Assembly (NCBI RefSeq): GCF_001544915.2 | Contig: NZ_FCOE02000009.1 | Coordinates: forward strand, 186,001-250,000 | From: Caballeronia pedi | GTDB taxonomy: Bacteria; Pseudomonadota; Gammaproteobacteria; Burkholderiales; Burkholderiaceae | Direction: 5' to 3' | DNA length: 64,000 nt | Shown: piece by piece, positions 49,839 through 58,654 of the stretch | Layout: every line of letters begins with the position of its first letter | How positions within the stretch are numbered: position 1 is the stretch's first letter | Program-made: the position numbers and the translations under genes | Notes under the pieces: model-generated | What the model saw: only the letters and a program-made list of their open reading frames with translations | Told to the model about the DNA's origin: nothing | Database searches by the model: none

Positions 49839-50960
49839 ATGACAACCAAGAACTTAAAACTGTTTTCATCGACGAAGGTAGGACGACTGCAACTGTCACA
49901 TCGTGTGGTCCTCGCACCGATGACGCGCCTGCGTTCCGACTCCGACGACAGTCCGAGCGCAATGATGATCGAGTACTACAGGCAGCGCGCGTCGCAAGGC
50001 GGTCTGCTGATTACAGAGAGTGCGCATCCTTCGTATGACAGCCGCGGCTATCTCGGCGCACCGGGGATCTACACCGACGAACACATTGAAGCGTGGAAGA
50101 AGATCACCGACGCCGTTCACGCGAAAGGCGCGCACATCTTCATGCAGATCGCGCACGACGGCCGTCAGTCGCACGTCGATCTGAGCTGGGGCAACCCGCC
50201 CGTCGCGCCCTCAGTCGTTCCGTACGAAACCACCGTATTCACGCAAAACGGCTGGGTTCCAAATTCGCCGCATCGCGCGCTGGAAACGAATGAGATTCCG
50301 GCCATCGTCGAATCGCTCCGTCACGCGGCGGAGCGCGCAAAAGCCGCGGGCTTCGACGGCGTCGAGTTGCACAACGCGAACGGCTATCTCGCCGACACGT
50401 TCCTGCAGGACGGCACGAACAAACGCACGGACGCGTATGGCGGCACGATCGAGAAGCGCGCGCGCTTTTCGCTGGAACTGGTCGACGCCTTCGCGTCCGT
50501 GTGGGGTGCGGATCGTGTAGGCGTGCGCGTGTCGCCGAGCGGTCGCTGGGGCGCGATCTCCGACAGCAATCCCGAAGCAACCTTCGGTCATTTCGCCGCG
50601 CGTCTGAACGGCTATGGCCTCGCTTATCTGCATGTCATCGAACCGCGCGTGATGGGCACGGAAACGCTCGACGCGGGTCAGGCACCCGTTGCGTCATCGT
50701 TCCTGCGCAAGTTATTCGACGGACCGATCATCGCCGCCGGCGGCTTCGATCGTGCCGGGGCCGAGCAGATCGTTCAGCGCGGCGATGCCGATCTCGTTGC
50801 ATTCGGCCGCTGGTTCTCGTCGAACCCGGATTTGCCCGAGCGCCTGCGCCGCAATCTACCGCTCACGCCCTATCAGCGCGACGCCTTTTGGGGCGGAGAC
50901 GAACGCGCCTACACCGACTTTCCCGCCCATGACGAGACGGGCAGCCATGCAACCATCTGA
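49839..50960 (+). CDS. Old Yellow Enzyme family alkene reductase (second)
   Basis: 373 residues, paralogous to the protein at 45804. LAPMTRLRS near 26-34, H178/N181 pair in ELHNANGYL, AAGGFDRAG and VAFGRWFSSNPDLP. An FMN-dependent ene-reductase. Second gene of the P1 operon, 40 bases after the SDR. Ribosome binding site is weak (AAGG 11 bases upstream). Confidence 0.93.
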   Translation: MTTKNLKLFSSTKVGRLQLSHRVVLAPMTRLRSDSDDSPSAMMIEYYRQRASQGGLLITESAHPSYDSRGYLGAPGIYTDEHIEAWKKITDAVHAKGAHIFMQIAHDGRQSHVDLSWGNPPVAPSVVPYETTVFTQNGWVPNSPHRALETNEIPAIVESLRHAAERAKAAGFDGVELHNANGYLADTFLQDGTNKRTDAYGGTIEKRARFSLELVDAFASVWGADRVGVRVSPSGRWGAISDSNPEATFGHFAARLNGYGLAYLHVIEPRVMGTETLDAGQAPVASSFLRKLFDGPIIAAGGFDRAGAEQIVQRGDADLVAFGRWFSSNPDLPERLRRNLPLTPYQRDAFWGGDERAYTDFPAHDETGSHATI

Positions 50961-50975
50961 TTTGAGGAGCAAGCC

Positions 50976-51371
50976 GTGTCTACCAGCAACTCGACGAATA
51001 CAAAAGCCGTGAAAATTCCCGGTCCCGATCATCCGATCACGATCGAGCGCAATCCGTCGCGCGTCGTGGTCACCCTGGCCGGCCACACTGTCGCCGACAC
51101 GCGCAACGCGCTGACGCTGCGTGAAGCGCACTATCCGGCCGTGTTCTACATCCCGAGAAAGGACGTCGACATGACTCTGCTCGAACGCTCCGGTCATGCG
51201 ACGTACTGCCCGTACAAGGGCGATGCCGCGTACTTCTCGATTCTGTCGGGCGGCGAGCGCGCCGTCAACGCAATCTGGACTTACGAGTCGCCCTACCCCT
51301 TCGTCGAAGCGATCCGCGATCACCTCGCGTTCTACCCCGACCGCGTCGATTCGATCGACGAACACGCCTGA
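50976..51371 (+). CDS. DUF427 protein
   Basis: 131 residues. DUF427 core: GHTVADTRNALTLREAHYPAVFYIP, YCPYKGDAAYFSI and ERAVNAIWTYESPYP. Family of unknown function with a small beta-barrel-like fold. GTG start with GAGGAG. Lies 15 bases after the reductase gene and 9 before the next SDR, firmly in the operon. Confidence 0.9.
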   Translation: MSTSNSTNTKAVKIPGPDHPITIERNPSRVVVTLAGHTVADTRNALTLREAHYPAVFYIPRKDVDMTLLERSGHATYCPYKGDAAYFSILSGGERAVNAIWTYESPYPFVEAIRDHLAFYPDRVDSIDEHA

Positions 51372-51380
51372 GGAGCCGAC

Positions 51381-52124
51381 ATGAACGAACCGAAAGTGGT
51401 GCTCGTCACGGGCGCATTGAGCGGCATCGGTCGCGCAACCGCGCTCGCCTTCGCGCGTTCGAAATCCCGCGTCGCGATTTCAGGCCGGCGCACAGACGAA
51501 GGTCTTGCGCTCGTCGACGCGCTGCGTTCGCTCGGCGCGCAAGCCGAGTTCATCGAGGCGGACATCCGTGACGAAAACGACGTGCAGGCGCTCGTCGAGC
51601 GCACGGTCGCGCGCTTCGGAAGACTCGATATCGCCGTGAACGCGGCTGGCACGGAAGGCGAAGCCGGGCTCGTCGTCGAACAGACGGCCGCGCGCTATAC
51701 GGCCGTGTTCGACGCCAACGTGCTCGGCAACTTGCTCGCAATGAAGCACGAACTCCGCGCGATGTCGGCGCAAGGCAGCGGCAGCATCGTCAACGTGTCG
51801 TCGACGATGGGCGCGCGTGGCGCCGCGGGCGCGTCGCTGTACGTCGCCAGCAAGCATGCCGTCGAAGGACTGACAAAATCGGCGGCGCTCGAAGCTGCCA
51901 CGTTCGGCGTGCGCGTCAACGCCGTCGCGCCCGGACCTGTGCAAACGCCAATGCTCGACAGACTCACGCAGACGTCCGAACGCAAGGCTGCATTTCTCGA
52001 CACCGTGCCGCTCAAACGCGCCGGCACGCCCGACGAGATCGCCGAAGCCGTTGTATACGTGGCGTCAGCCAGCTTTATGACGGGCGAAGTGCTGCGCGTG
52101 AACGGGGGCAGGACCGCGTCTTGA
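51381..52124 (+). CDS. Short-chain dehydrogenase/reductase (SDR B1)
   Basis: 247 residues. TGALSGIG (10-17), VNAAG in place of NNAG, catalytic YVASK near 153, APGPVQTPM. Ribosome binding site GAGGAG. Last gene of the P1 operon, ending 15 bases before module P2. Close paralogue of the SDR at 54357 (shared RATALAFARS, GRLD(I/V)AVN, SKHAVEG(L/I)TKSAALE). Confidence 0.92.
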   Translation: MNEPKVVLVTGALSGIGRATALAFARSKSRVAISGRRTDEGLALVDALRSLGAQAEFIEADIRDENDVQALVERTVARFGRLDIAVNAAGTEGEAGLVVEQTAARYTAVFDANVLGNLLAMKHELRAMSAQGSGSIVNVSSTMGARGAAGASLYVASKHAVEGLTKSAALEAATFGVRVNAVAPGPVQTPMLDRLTQTSERKAAFLDTVPLKRAGTPDEIAEAVVYVASASFMTGEVLRVNGGRTAS

Positions 52125-52138
52125 GACTAGACGCCCGT

Positions 52139-52205
52139 CATGCCTTCGAGGCATGACGCACAGCTTATTAAGTCTTTTTCCCCGTAGTCCGACGCGCCTA
52201 CATTA
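52139..52205 (+). promoter_or_regulatory. Promoter module P2
   Basis: Same layout and spacing as P1: catgcct-tcg-aggcatg (52139-52155, perfect 7-bp arms), 16 nt, gtctttttc (52172-52180), 17 nt, ctacatta (52198-52205) with -10-like TACATT. It starts 15 bases after the SDR B1 gene and precedes the hydrolase gene by about 100 bases. Confidence 0.75.
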
Positions 52206-52306
52206 ACCGTCAGGACGGTGCTACGTGAAGCGAAAGTCCGATGCGCCCCGGACGCTTCAGCGATATCGCACCGCATAACGATCAACCGCTTCAAAGGACA
52301 ACTGCC

Positions 52307-53173
52307 ATGACCCGCCATACCCACCAGACCGCGCCGACCCAGTTCGCCGAAGCCAACGGCATCCGCTTCGCGTATCGCCGCTTCGGGAATCCGGGCGGCG
52401 TGCCGCTTGTGATGAACATCCACTTCACCGGCACAATGGATCACTGGGATCCCGCCATCACCGATGGGCTCGCGCAAAGCCGCGAAGTGATCCTGTTCAA
52501 CAACGCCGGTATTTCGAGCAGTTCCGGCACGGTCCCCGAGTCGATCGAGGAGATGGCCGCCAATGCCGGCGCGTTTATCGAAGCACTCGGACTGAAGCAG
52601 ATCGACGTGCTCGGCTTTTCGATGGGCGGACTGATCGCGCAGGAACTTGCCATCACGAAGCCGCAACTCGTGCGCCGCGTGATTCTCGTCGGCACGGGCC
52701 CGCGCAGCGGCGAAGGCATGGCGACGCTCACACCCGAAGCGCAGGAGATCTTTGGAGCGTCATACGCGCACCCCGACGATCTGTGGCTGCGCGTGCACTT
52801 CGCGCCTTCGGCGGCAAGCCAGGCGGCGGGCCGCGGCTTTACCGGACGGTTCCGTCTGCGCACCGACAATCGCGATCCCGAAGCCAATGACAAGGTCGCG
52901 CCCGCGCAGCTCGCCGCACTCGCTAAGTGGGGCGAGCCGCGTGAGAACCCGTACGACTATCTGCACGCGCTCATGCAGCCGACGCTCGTCGTCAACGGCG
53001 ACAACGACGTGATCATCTATTCGATCAATTCGTGGCACTTGCAGCAGCACATCCCGAACGCGCAGCTGATCCTCTATCCCGACGCCAATCACGGCTCGCT
53101 GTACCAGTACCCGGAGCGCTTCGTCGCGCACGTCGATCAGTTTCTGTCGGAACCGCACCGGTCTCACGCGTAA
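52307..53173 (+). CDS. Alpha/beta-fold hydrolase
   Basis: 288 residues. Nucleophile S105 in GFSMGG, acid in NGDNDV and His in DANHGSL; oxyanion region HFTGTMDHW. Similar to hydrolases of the epoxide-hydrolase/chloroperoxidase group. AAAGGA ribosome binding site. First gene after P2, 34 bases before the next SDR. Substrate unknown. Confidence 0.9.
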   Translation: MTRHTHQTAPTQFAEANGIRFAYRRFGNPGGVPLVMNIHFTGTMDHWDPAITDGLAQSREVILFNNAGISSSSGTVPESIEEMAANAGAFIEALGLKQIDVLGFSMGGLIAQELAITKPQLVRRVILVGTGPRSGEGMATLTPEAQEIFGASYAHPDDLWLRVHFAPSAASQAAGRGFTGRFRLRTDNRDPEANDKVAPAQLAALAKWGEPRENPYDYLHALMQPTLVVNGDNDVIIYSINSWHLQQHIPNAQLILYPDANHGSLYQYPERFVAHVDQFLSEPHRSHA

Positions 53174-53207
53174 CGCACCCTTACACGACTCTCAACGGAA
53201 TCTCGCC

Positions 53208-53954
53208 ATGACCAACCTGACAGGCAAAACCGCCCTGGTGACGGGCGCATCCCGCGGCATCGGCCGCGCCACGGCCATTGCACTCGCCAATGCAGGCGCG
53301 CGCGTGCTGGTCCACTACAGCAACGGCGAGCAGGCGGCCGACTCAGTCGTTGCCGCCATCCGCGCGGCAGGCGGACAAGCCGACAAAATTGCCGCCGATC
53401 TGCGCGATGCGCGCGGACCGCACGAACTTGCGAGACGCGTGCGCTCGCTGACGGGCCAGCGGCTCGATATTCTCGTTGCGAACGCGGGCATCTCGAAGGC
53501 CGCGCCGATCGAAGAAACGACGGTCGAGGATTTCGATGACCTCTTCGCCGTCAATGTACGCGCGCCGTTCTTCCTCGTGCAGCAATTGCTTCCCGTGCTG
53601 GGCGACGGAAGCAGCATCGTGTTGCTATCGTCGCTTGCGGCACGCGCATCCGTGAACAATCTGTCGGCATACGCCGCGACCAAGGGCGCGGTCGATACGC
53701 TCGTGCGCCACTTCGCGTCGGCGCTCGGCGGGCGCGGCATTCGCGTCAACGCGATTGCGCCGGGCGTCGTCGAAACAGACATGTCGAACTTCGCGAAGAC
53801 GGACGCGGGCCGCGATTTCACGCTAGGCATGCAGGCGCTCAAGCGCGTCGCGCAGCCCCACGATATCGCCGGCGCCGCCGTGTTCCTCGCCTCCGACGAT
53901 GCGCGCTGGGTCACGGGCGACACGTTGCGCGTGGACGGCGGATCGAAGCTTTGA
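53208..53954 (+). CDS. Short-chain dehydrogenase/reductase (SDR A2)
   Basis: 248 residues. TGASRGIG, NAGISKA, YAATK near 152 and the same C-terminus GDTLRVDGGSKL as SDR A1, of which it is a near-duplicate. Second gene of the P2 operon. The 265 bases after it contain no supported gene but carry promoter module P3. Confidence 0.92.
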   Translation: MTNLTGKTALVTGASRGIGRATAIALANAGARVLVHYSNGEQAADSVVAAIRAAGGQADKIAADLRDARGPHELARRVRSLTGQRLDILVANAGISKAAPIEETTVEDFDDLFAVNVRAPFFLVQQLLPVLGDGSSIVLLSSLAARASVNNLSAYAATKGAVDTLVRHFASALGGRGIRVNAIAPGVVETDMSNFAKTDAGRDFTLGMQALKRVAQPHDIAGAAVFLASDDARWVTGDTLRVDGGSKL

Positions 53955-54219
53955 TGCGCTCACGCTCGCGCGCCGTCTTCTAGATGGCGGCGTGCGCGCG
54001 ATGAGCTATGCGTGGTGTGCACACGCCTGGCACGCGAGTGACGTGTCCGACGCCATCGGCGACGCGCGACCGTGCTGCGCGGCCTCGCGACTTCGGCGGC
54101 AGTGCTCGATTCCATGCCCCATTGACGACCGCGTATTTGCAAACGCAATCAACAGGCCTTGCGGCTGCCGCGATCGTCGGCGGCGCGCTGATCGCATACG
54201 CGCGCGATTCGGCGCATCG

Positions 54220-54286
54220 CATGCTTCGCAGGCATGCCCTCCAGCCTTAAAAGTCTTTTTCACGGCCGCAAGAGACGCCTAAAGTT
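54220..54286 (+). promoter_or_regulatory. Promoter module P3
   Basis: catgctt-cgc-aggcatg (54220-54236), 16 nt, gtctttttc (54253-54261), 17 nt, ctaaagtt (54279-54286) with -10-like TAAAGT. Spacing identical to P1 and P2. Precedes SDR B2 by about 70 bases. Confidence 0.75.
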
Positions 54287-54356
54287 AGCTCCGTCATGCT
54301 CACCGAGCAGCGCGACGCGAGCAACGTGTCGTGAACCTTATTGACAGGAGCCTCAA

Positions 54357-55103
54357 ATGTCCCAACCCGTCGTTCTTATCACAGGCGCCCTCACGGGCAT
54401 TGGCCGCGCAACCGCTTTGGCGTTCGCCCGTTCGGGCGCGCGGCTCGTCGTATCGGGTCGACGCCCGGCGGAAGGCGCCGCTCTCGAAGCCGAACTTCGC
54501 GAAGCAGGCGCCGAAGCACACTTCGTCCAGGCCGACGTGCGCCGCGACGACGAAGTCCGCAACCTGGTGGATCAGACCCTCGCCCGTTTCGGTCGTCTGG
54601 ACGTAGCCGTCAACAACGCCGGTACGGAAGGCCGGCCCGGACCTGTCGTCAAGCAGACCGCCGAAAGTTATGCCGACACGTTCGACACCAACGTGCTCGG
54701 AACGCTGCTGAGCCTCAAGCACGAGCTCCGCGTAATGACCGCGCAGAAGGCCGGCAGCATCGTCAACATTTCGTCTACTTACGGTCATGAAGGCGCCGCA
54801 TTCGCATCGGTTTATGCGGGCAGCAAGCACGCCGTCGAAGGCATCACGAAATCGGCCGCACTCGAAGTTGCGTCGACGGGCGTTCGCGTCAACGCCGTCG
54901 CACCCGGGCCGACCGATACGGGCATGCTGGACCGCTTTACCAGCACCGCTGAGAACAAGGCAGCGCTCGCAGCCACGGTGCCGCTCGCGCGTATCGGCAA
55001 GCCTGACGATATTGCCGCGGCGGTGCTCTATCTCGCCGCCGACGGCGCATCGTTCGTCACCGGTCAGATTCTGACCGTCGACGGCGGCAAGACGGCAGGC
55101 TAA
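54357..55103 (+). CDS. Short-chain dehydrogenase/reductase (SDR B2)
   Basis: 248 residues. TGALTGIG, NNAG, YAGSK near 154, APGPTDTGM, ending ILTVDGGKTAG. Near-duplicate of SDR B1. AGGAG ribosome binding site. First gene after P3; the glutathione transferase gene follows 64 bases later and could be co-transcribed. Confidence 0.92.
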   Translation: MSQPVVLITGALTGIGRATALAFARSGARLVVSGRRPAEGAALEAELREAGAEAHFVQADVRRDDEVRNLVDQTLARFGRLDVAVNNAGTEGRPGPVVKQTAESYADTFDTNVLGTLLSLKHELRVMTAQKAGSIVNISSTYGHEGAAFASVYAGSKHAVEGITKSAALEVASTGVRVNAVAPGPTDTGMLDRFTSTAENKAALAATVPLARIGKPDDIAAAVLYLAADGASFVTGQILTVDGGKTAG

Positions 55104-55167
55104 GGCAACTTCACATGCTCGCCTGCGCGCTCACGGCCAGTCGGGCAGTTCAAATCGTTTTATCGGA

Positions 55168-55827
55168 ATGGACGCGTACATGAAAACCGACCTCACGCTT
55201 TACGAATCCAAGGCCTCTCCAAACTCTCGCCGGGTTCGAATCTTCCTGGCCGAGAAAGGCATCGAAGTGTCGATCAAGGCCGTAGACCTCGGAGCAAAAG
55301 AGCAATTCTCCGACGCCTATGTCGCAATCAACCCTAGCCGGCAGGTCCCGACGCTGGTGCTGGAAAACGGCACAGCGATCGGAGAAGTCCCCGCAATCTG
55401 GCGCTACATCGAGGAAACGTATCCCGGCCAGCGTGCATTGCTGGGGACCACGCCGCAAGAAAAGGCGCTCGTCACGATGTGGGAGCGACGCGCGGAACTC
55501 GACGGCTTTGCGGCCGTGATGGAAGGCGTGCGGAACGCGGTCGCCGGGCTAAAGGGGCGCGCGTTGTCGGGTCCGCATTCTTATGAGCAGATTCCGGAGA
55601 TCGTCGAACGCAGCAAGCTCCGCGTATCCAACTTCTACGCCGATTTCAACGACCGCCTGAGGGTAGTCCCTTTCGTGGCAGGCGAGGCGTTCTCGGCGGC
55701 CGACATCACGACGCTGGCGACCGTCGACTTCGCAGCGGGCGGGATGAAGATGAGCATTCCCGAGGATTTCGATGCATTGCAGGCATGGTACGACAGGATA
55801 TCGGACCGCCCTTCTTCCAAGGCGTAG
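55168..55827 (+). CDS. Glutathione S-transferase family protein
   Basis: 219 residues. Thioredoxin-like N-domain: LYESKASPNSRRVRIFLAEKGIEV, cis-Pro in RQVPTLVL, then E-V(A/P) glutathione-binding segment AIGEVPAIWRYIEE, and an all-helical C-domain with FSAADITTLATVDFA. Conjugates glutathione to electrophiles. ATG 55168 or 55180 may be the start. Fits a detoxification role with the reductases and SDRs. Confidence 0.9.
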   Translation: MDAYMKTDLTLYESKASPNSRRVRIFLAEKGIEVSIKAVDLGAKEQFSDAYVAINPSRQVPTLVLENGTAIGEVPAIWRYIEETYPGQRALLGTTPQEKALVTMWERRAELDGFAAVMEGVRNAVAGLKGRALSGPHSYEQIPEIVERSKLRVSNFYADFNDRLRVVPFVAGEAFSAADITTLATVDFAAGGMKMSIPEDFDALQAWYDRISDRPSSKA

Positions 55828-56708
55828 TGAATGCCCACTGTACGCGATGCCTGATGTTCAAGCATCCATGTGACGGCTGGCTCGCTTTTACCTTAGATAA
55901 CCGCGACGCGCAGCCATCCCCATCGCTCTCCGAGCCCAAGGCACGTTAGCACGCTTTGACTACCTACACTTTGAGTGCCGGTCTACGACGCAAACGCAGC
56001 GCTCGATCGAGCCTCCTGCGGAAATGCAATGCTCTCGAAGTCTTGGCGGCCGAGGTCAACGCAGCCGTCTAGCAGGAGGTATCTGCTCGAGTTCACACGC
56101 TCGGGCTACACTGGCGCGGCAGGCATCCATTCATCAATTCCGGCTTCTAAATACGGAATCGCGCCATACACCTCTAACTACTCGCCAAGTCGAGCCGCAG
56201 CCCCTACCGCCCGAGTGGTTTCGTTCTATGCCCCACGACGGCCTGTCGGCTCACAGCGACATCTATGGATGCTTGCAGTAGCCAATGCGACGTTCACGCG
56301 ACCGAGTCATCGGCGTGGTCAATGTCCCAGAATGGCCGAAACTTGCAACCTCACTGCAGGGTTAGAAGCCAACGGATTCGAGGCGCTTCATGCCGGAACG
56401 GCTTATCCCGGCGACTTTCAACCATTTCGCATGCGAGCCACCAGCGTGAGCGACTACTCTCGGATTTCCGCAGTCGATCCCTACGGACGGTCGCGCTGTC
56501 CGGGCTTTGAAGGCGGCTAATCGAGTGTTTTGGTCATCCAGGCTGCCGGTCTCGGGCACAGCGGCTCGCTTGGAGGACGTTCGCGCGATACCCCCAATGA
56601 CCAAACCCGTCGTTTCGAGGTTGCGCTTTCGGAACGCTGGCTGGATCGGTGTGCCCTTCGTAGCCACAACCTGGTTGTCGCCCGTTCGCGGCAGCTTAGC
56701 GTCATCGA
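55828..56708. other. Gene-free stretch
   Basis: About 880 bases of lower GC with several short frames, none with a good ribosome binding site or the GC3 bias of neighbouring genes. A frame on the minus strand at 56362-56733 overlaps the end of the CarH-like gene and shows no domain. Possibly decayed sequence. Confidence 0.45.
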
Positions 56709-58025
56709 TCAACGCACTACCGCTTGACGCCATTCCTCGACAGCTTCATCGATCGAGGTCAACCCCGGCACGTGAAGCACGCCGTCGTGAACCTTGCGGC
56801 GCAGCGCTGGGCTGCTTCCGCCGACCCAGATTCGTATATGCGGCGGCAACAGCTCGCGCAGATCGGTCAGGCCGCTCGCGACGGATAGCGCGGGCAGCGA
56901 CGCGGTGAATGACAGCGCGACGATATCGATCTCATGCGCGGCCACCGCATCGGCGATATCGTGTAGCGGCGTCTGCAAGCCTATTGGAACGCATTCGCAT
57001 TCGGAGAGCGTGAACATCGCTTCGGCCATCAGAATGCCGAGACCGTGACCTTCGCCGGAGAGCGTCGTCAGCAACACGCGTGGATGGCCGCGGCGTCCGC
57101 GCAGCGCGTCCTGGAGCGGGCGCATCAGGTTGCGCATCGTCGACTGGAGTGTCTCGCTGAACAGATGCTCGTGGTAGACCTGCAAGGTGCCAGCGGTCCA
57201 CGCATTGCCGACACGCGCCGACAACGGCGCCGCGACGTCCAGCACGAAACGCTGGAGTCCGTCGCGCGTCGCCCGCTTCAGCAGCGCGATGCGGAAGTCG
57301 TCGTGGGCGCCCGCGCGCAGCAGCGAGATCAGACGATCGAGTTCGGCGTCCGGCGCGTCCCGCCCCACGCCAGAACTCTGCGCCAGGTGCTGAAGCACAT
57401 TCATCGGTTGCCCGAGCACCTTGCTAGGCCGATGCCCCGCGTCAAGAAGGCGCTTGACGAGCCGCAGTTTCGTGACCTGGTCCGGGGAGTACAGGCGTTC
57501 GCCGCCGGGCGTGCGCACCGGGCGCGGAAAGCCGTAACGGCGCTCCCAAACACGAAGCGTGTCCTTCGTCACCCCAATTTCTAAAGCGATCGCCGCGATG
57601 CCAATTCCCGTCACGGCCGCCGTCGAAGCCACGTGCGATGGCGCCCGCTCCGGAGTCGCGGCCTCATCCGAGGCCGGCTCCGAAGCGGACTCCTGTAACG
57701 ATGAGTCTGCCGTTGGCGGATCACCCGACATGTTTGTTGATGCAGAGAGGACCGAGAGCGACTGACCATCCATCTTGCTCATCAAAGCCGATCCGCCATG
57801 TCCGGCCGCAAACGTTCTTCTTCGCAGATCCGTGGGTTGTGCACACTTTTTGCATCCAACGATATCGCGTGTACCGTATAACATTGCTGCGGGCGAAGCC
57901 TGAAAGACGTCGCCGCAAAGGCGGCATTTCATAGCGTGACGCGCGCTCCAGCCGGCGTATGGGTCGAGCAGTTCCATACCTCTGGAAATCAGGCGGGCGG
58001 ACACTTCCTCTACGTTGACGGCCAT
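56709..58025 (-). CDS. CarH-like B12-binding MerR regulator with N-terminal zinc-ribbon domain
   Basis: 438 residues. From residue ~139: MerR HTH (GIAAIALEIGVTKDTLRVWERRYGFP), then a helical plus Rossmann cobalamin-binding pair. CarH light-sensor residues are in place: W276, E286-H287 (spaced like W131 and E141-H142) and lower ligand H327 in GEGHGLG (ExHxxG). Adenosylcobalamin holds such proteins on DNA in the dark. Unusual: residues 1-65 carry C34-x2-C37 and C58-x2-C61, a zinc-ribbon similar in pattern to DUF723-type domains, joined by a ~70-residue disordered linker. The start at 58025 follows AAAGGA. Confidence 0.85.
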   Translation of the reverse strand: MAVNVEEVSARLISRGMELLDPYAGWSARHAMKCRLCGDVFQASPAAMLYGTRDIVGCKKCAQPTDLRRRTFAAGHGGSALMSKMDGQSLSVLSASTNMSGDPPTADSSLQESASEPASDEAATPERAPSHVASTAAVTGIGIAAIALEIGVTKDTLRVWERRYGFPRPVRTPGGERLYSPDQVTKLRLVKRLLDAGHRPSKVLGQPMNVLQHLAQSSGVGRDAPDAELDRLISLLRAGAHDDFRIALLKRATRDGLQRFVLDVAAPLSARVGNAWTAGTLQVYHEHLFSETLQSTMRNLMRPLQDALRGRRGHPRVLLTTLSGEGHGLGILMAEAMFTLSECECVPIGLQTPLHDIADAVAAHEIDIVALSFTASLPALSVASGLTDLRELLPPHIRIWVGGSSPALRRKVHDGVLHVPGLTSIDEAVEEWRQAVVR

Positions 58026-58654
58026 AGCGGTCCTTTGTCTTGGAACGTTCCGCTAAGTAGTCTATGCCGTTCAATGTTCTCCAACCGCTCGTGCGGAAAA
58101 AAATGGCTCTAGTTTCGGGAAACGATGTAATTTTTTCGTGGCAGCTCAAGCGCTGCACGTCGTATTCCTGTGCCGCATGGCGTCGTATTCCTGTGCCCTA
58201 TAGACCGGGCCGTATGAAGTCGAACTCCAGGATCTCGATAGTCGTTAACCTATTCTTGCCGGCCCGGCGTTCAACCTACGCTAAATTTTGTCGGCGAAGT
58301 TCGGTCATATAAAAGGCGGCTTCGCTGCCGCAAGAATTACGGGGCATGCGTTCGGCGCTTTTGCACATCCGCGGAGGAGCGCGAAGTTGATATGCCCAGA
58401 AAGCATAAGCCAATTCCGGCCGGCACAGAGTAGGTGCCGAAGGGTAGCCATACACGCAATCGACGAAGGCCCCATGGGTTTTCGGATGCTATCGGCACGC
58501 CTATTCCAGAGGCCCGCCTCGAAGTGATGTCCGGGCCATCTTCACGGTTGCGGAACAGGAGAAGCGCGAGGCCTAGCGATAGCTGTCGACGCGGCGACAC
58601 AGCCTTAAGCAATTTGATGTTCGCTTGACCACAGGGGCGGCTCGCCTCACGCGT
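58026..58654. other. Intergenic region between the CarH-like and MocR-like genes
   Basis: About 630 bases, lower GC, no supported gene. It should contain the promoter of the CarH-like gene (right of 58026) and includes a tandem repeat described separately. Confidence 0.45.
58158..58197 (+). repeat. Two 17-bp direct repeats with 23-bp period
   Basis: cgtcgtattcctgtgcc at 58158-58174 and again at 58181-58197, about 135-170 bases upstream of the CarH-like start. A period near two helical turns would suit a regulator binding one face; function is unknown. Confidence 0.55.

Noticed and set aside
55848..55900. Possible fourth copy of the promoter module (atgttcaagcat near 55855)
   Set aside because: The gtctttttc block and the 16/17-nt spacing are absent and no gene follows.
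56362..56733. Minus-strand 123-codon frame overlapping the end of the CarH-like gene
   Set aside because: No ribosome binding site, no GC3 bias, no recognisable domain.
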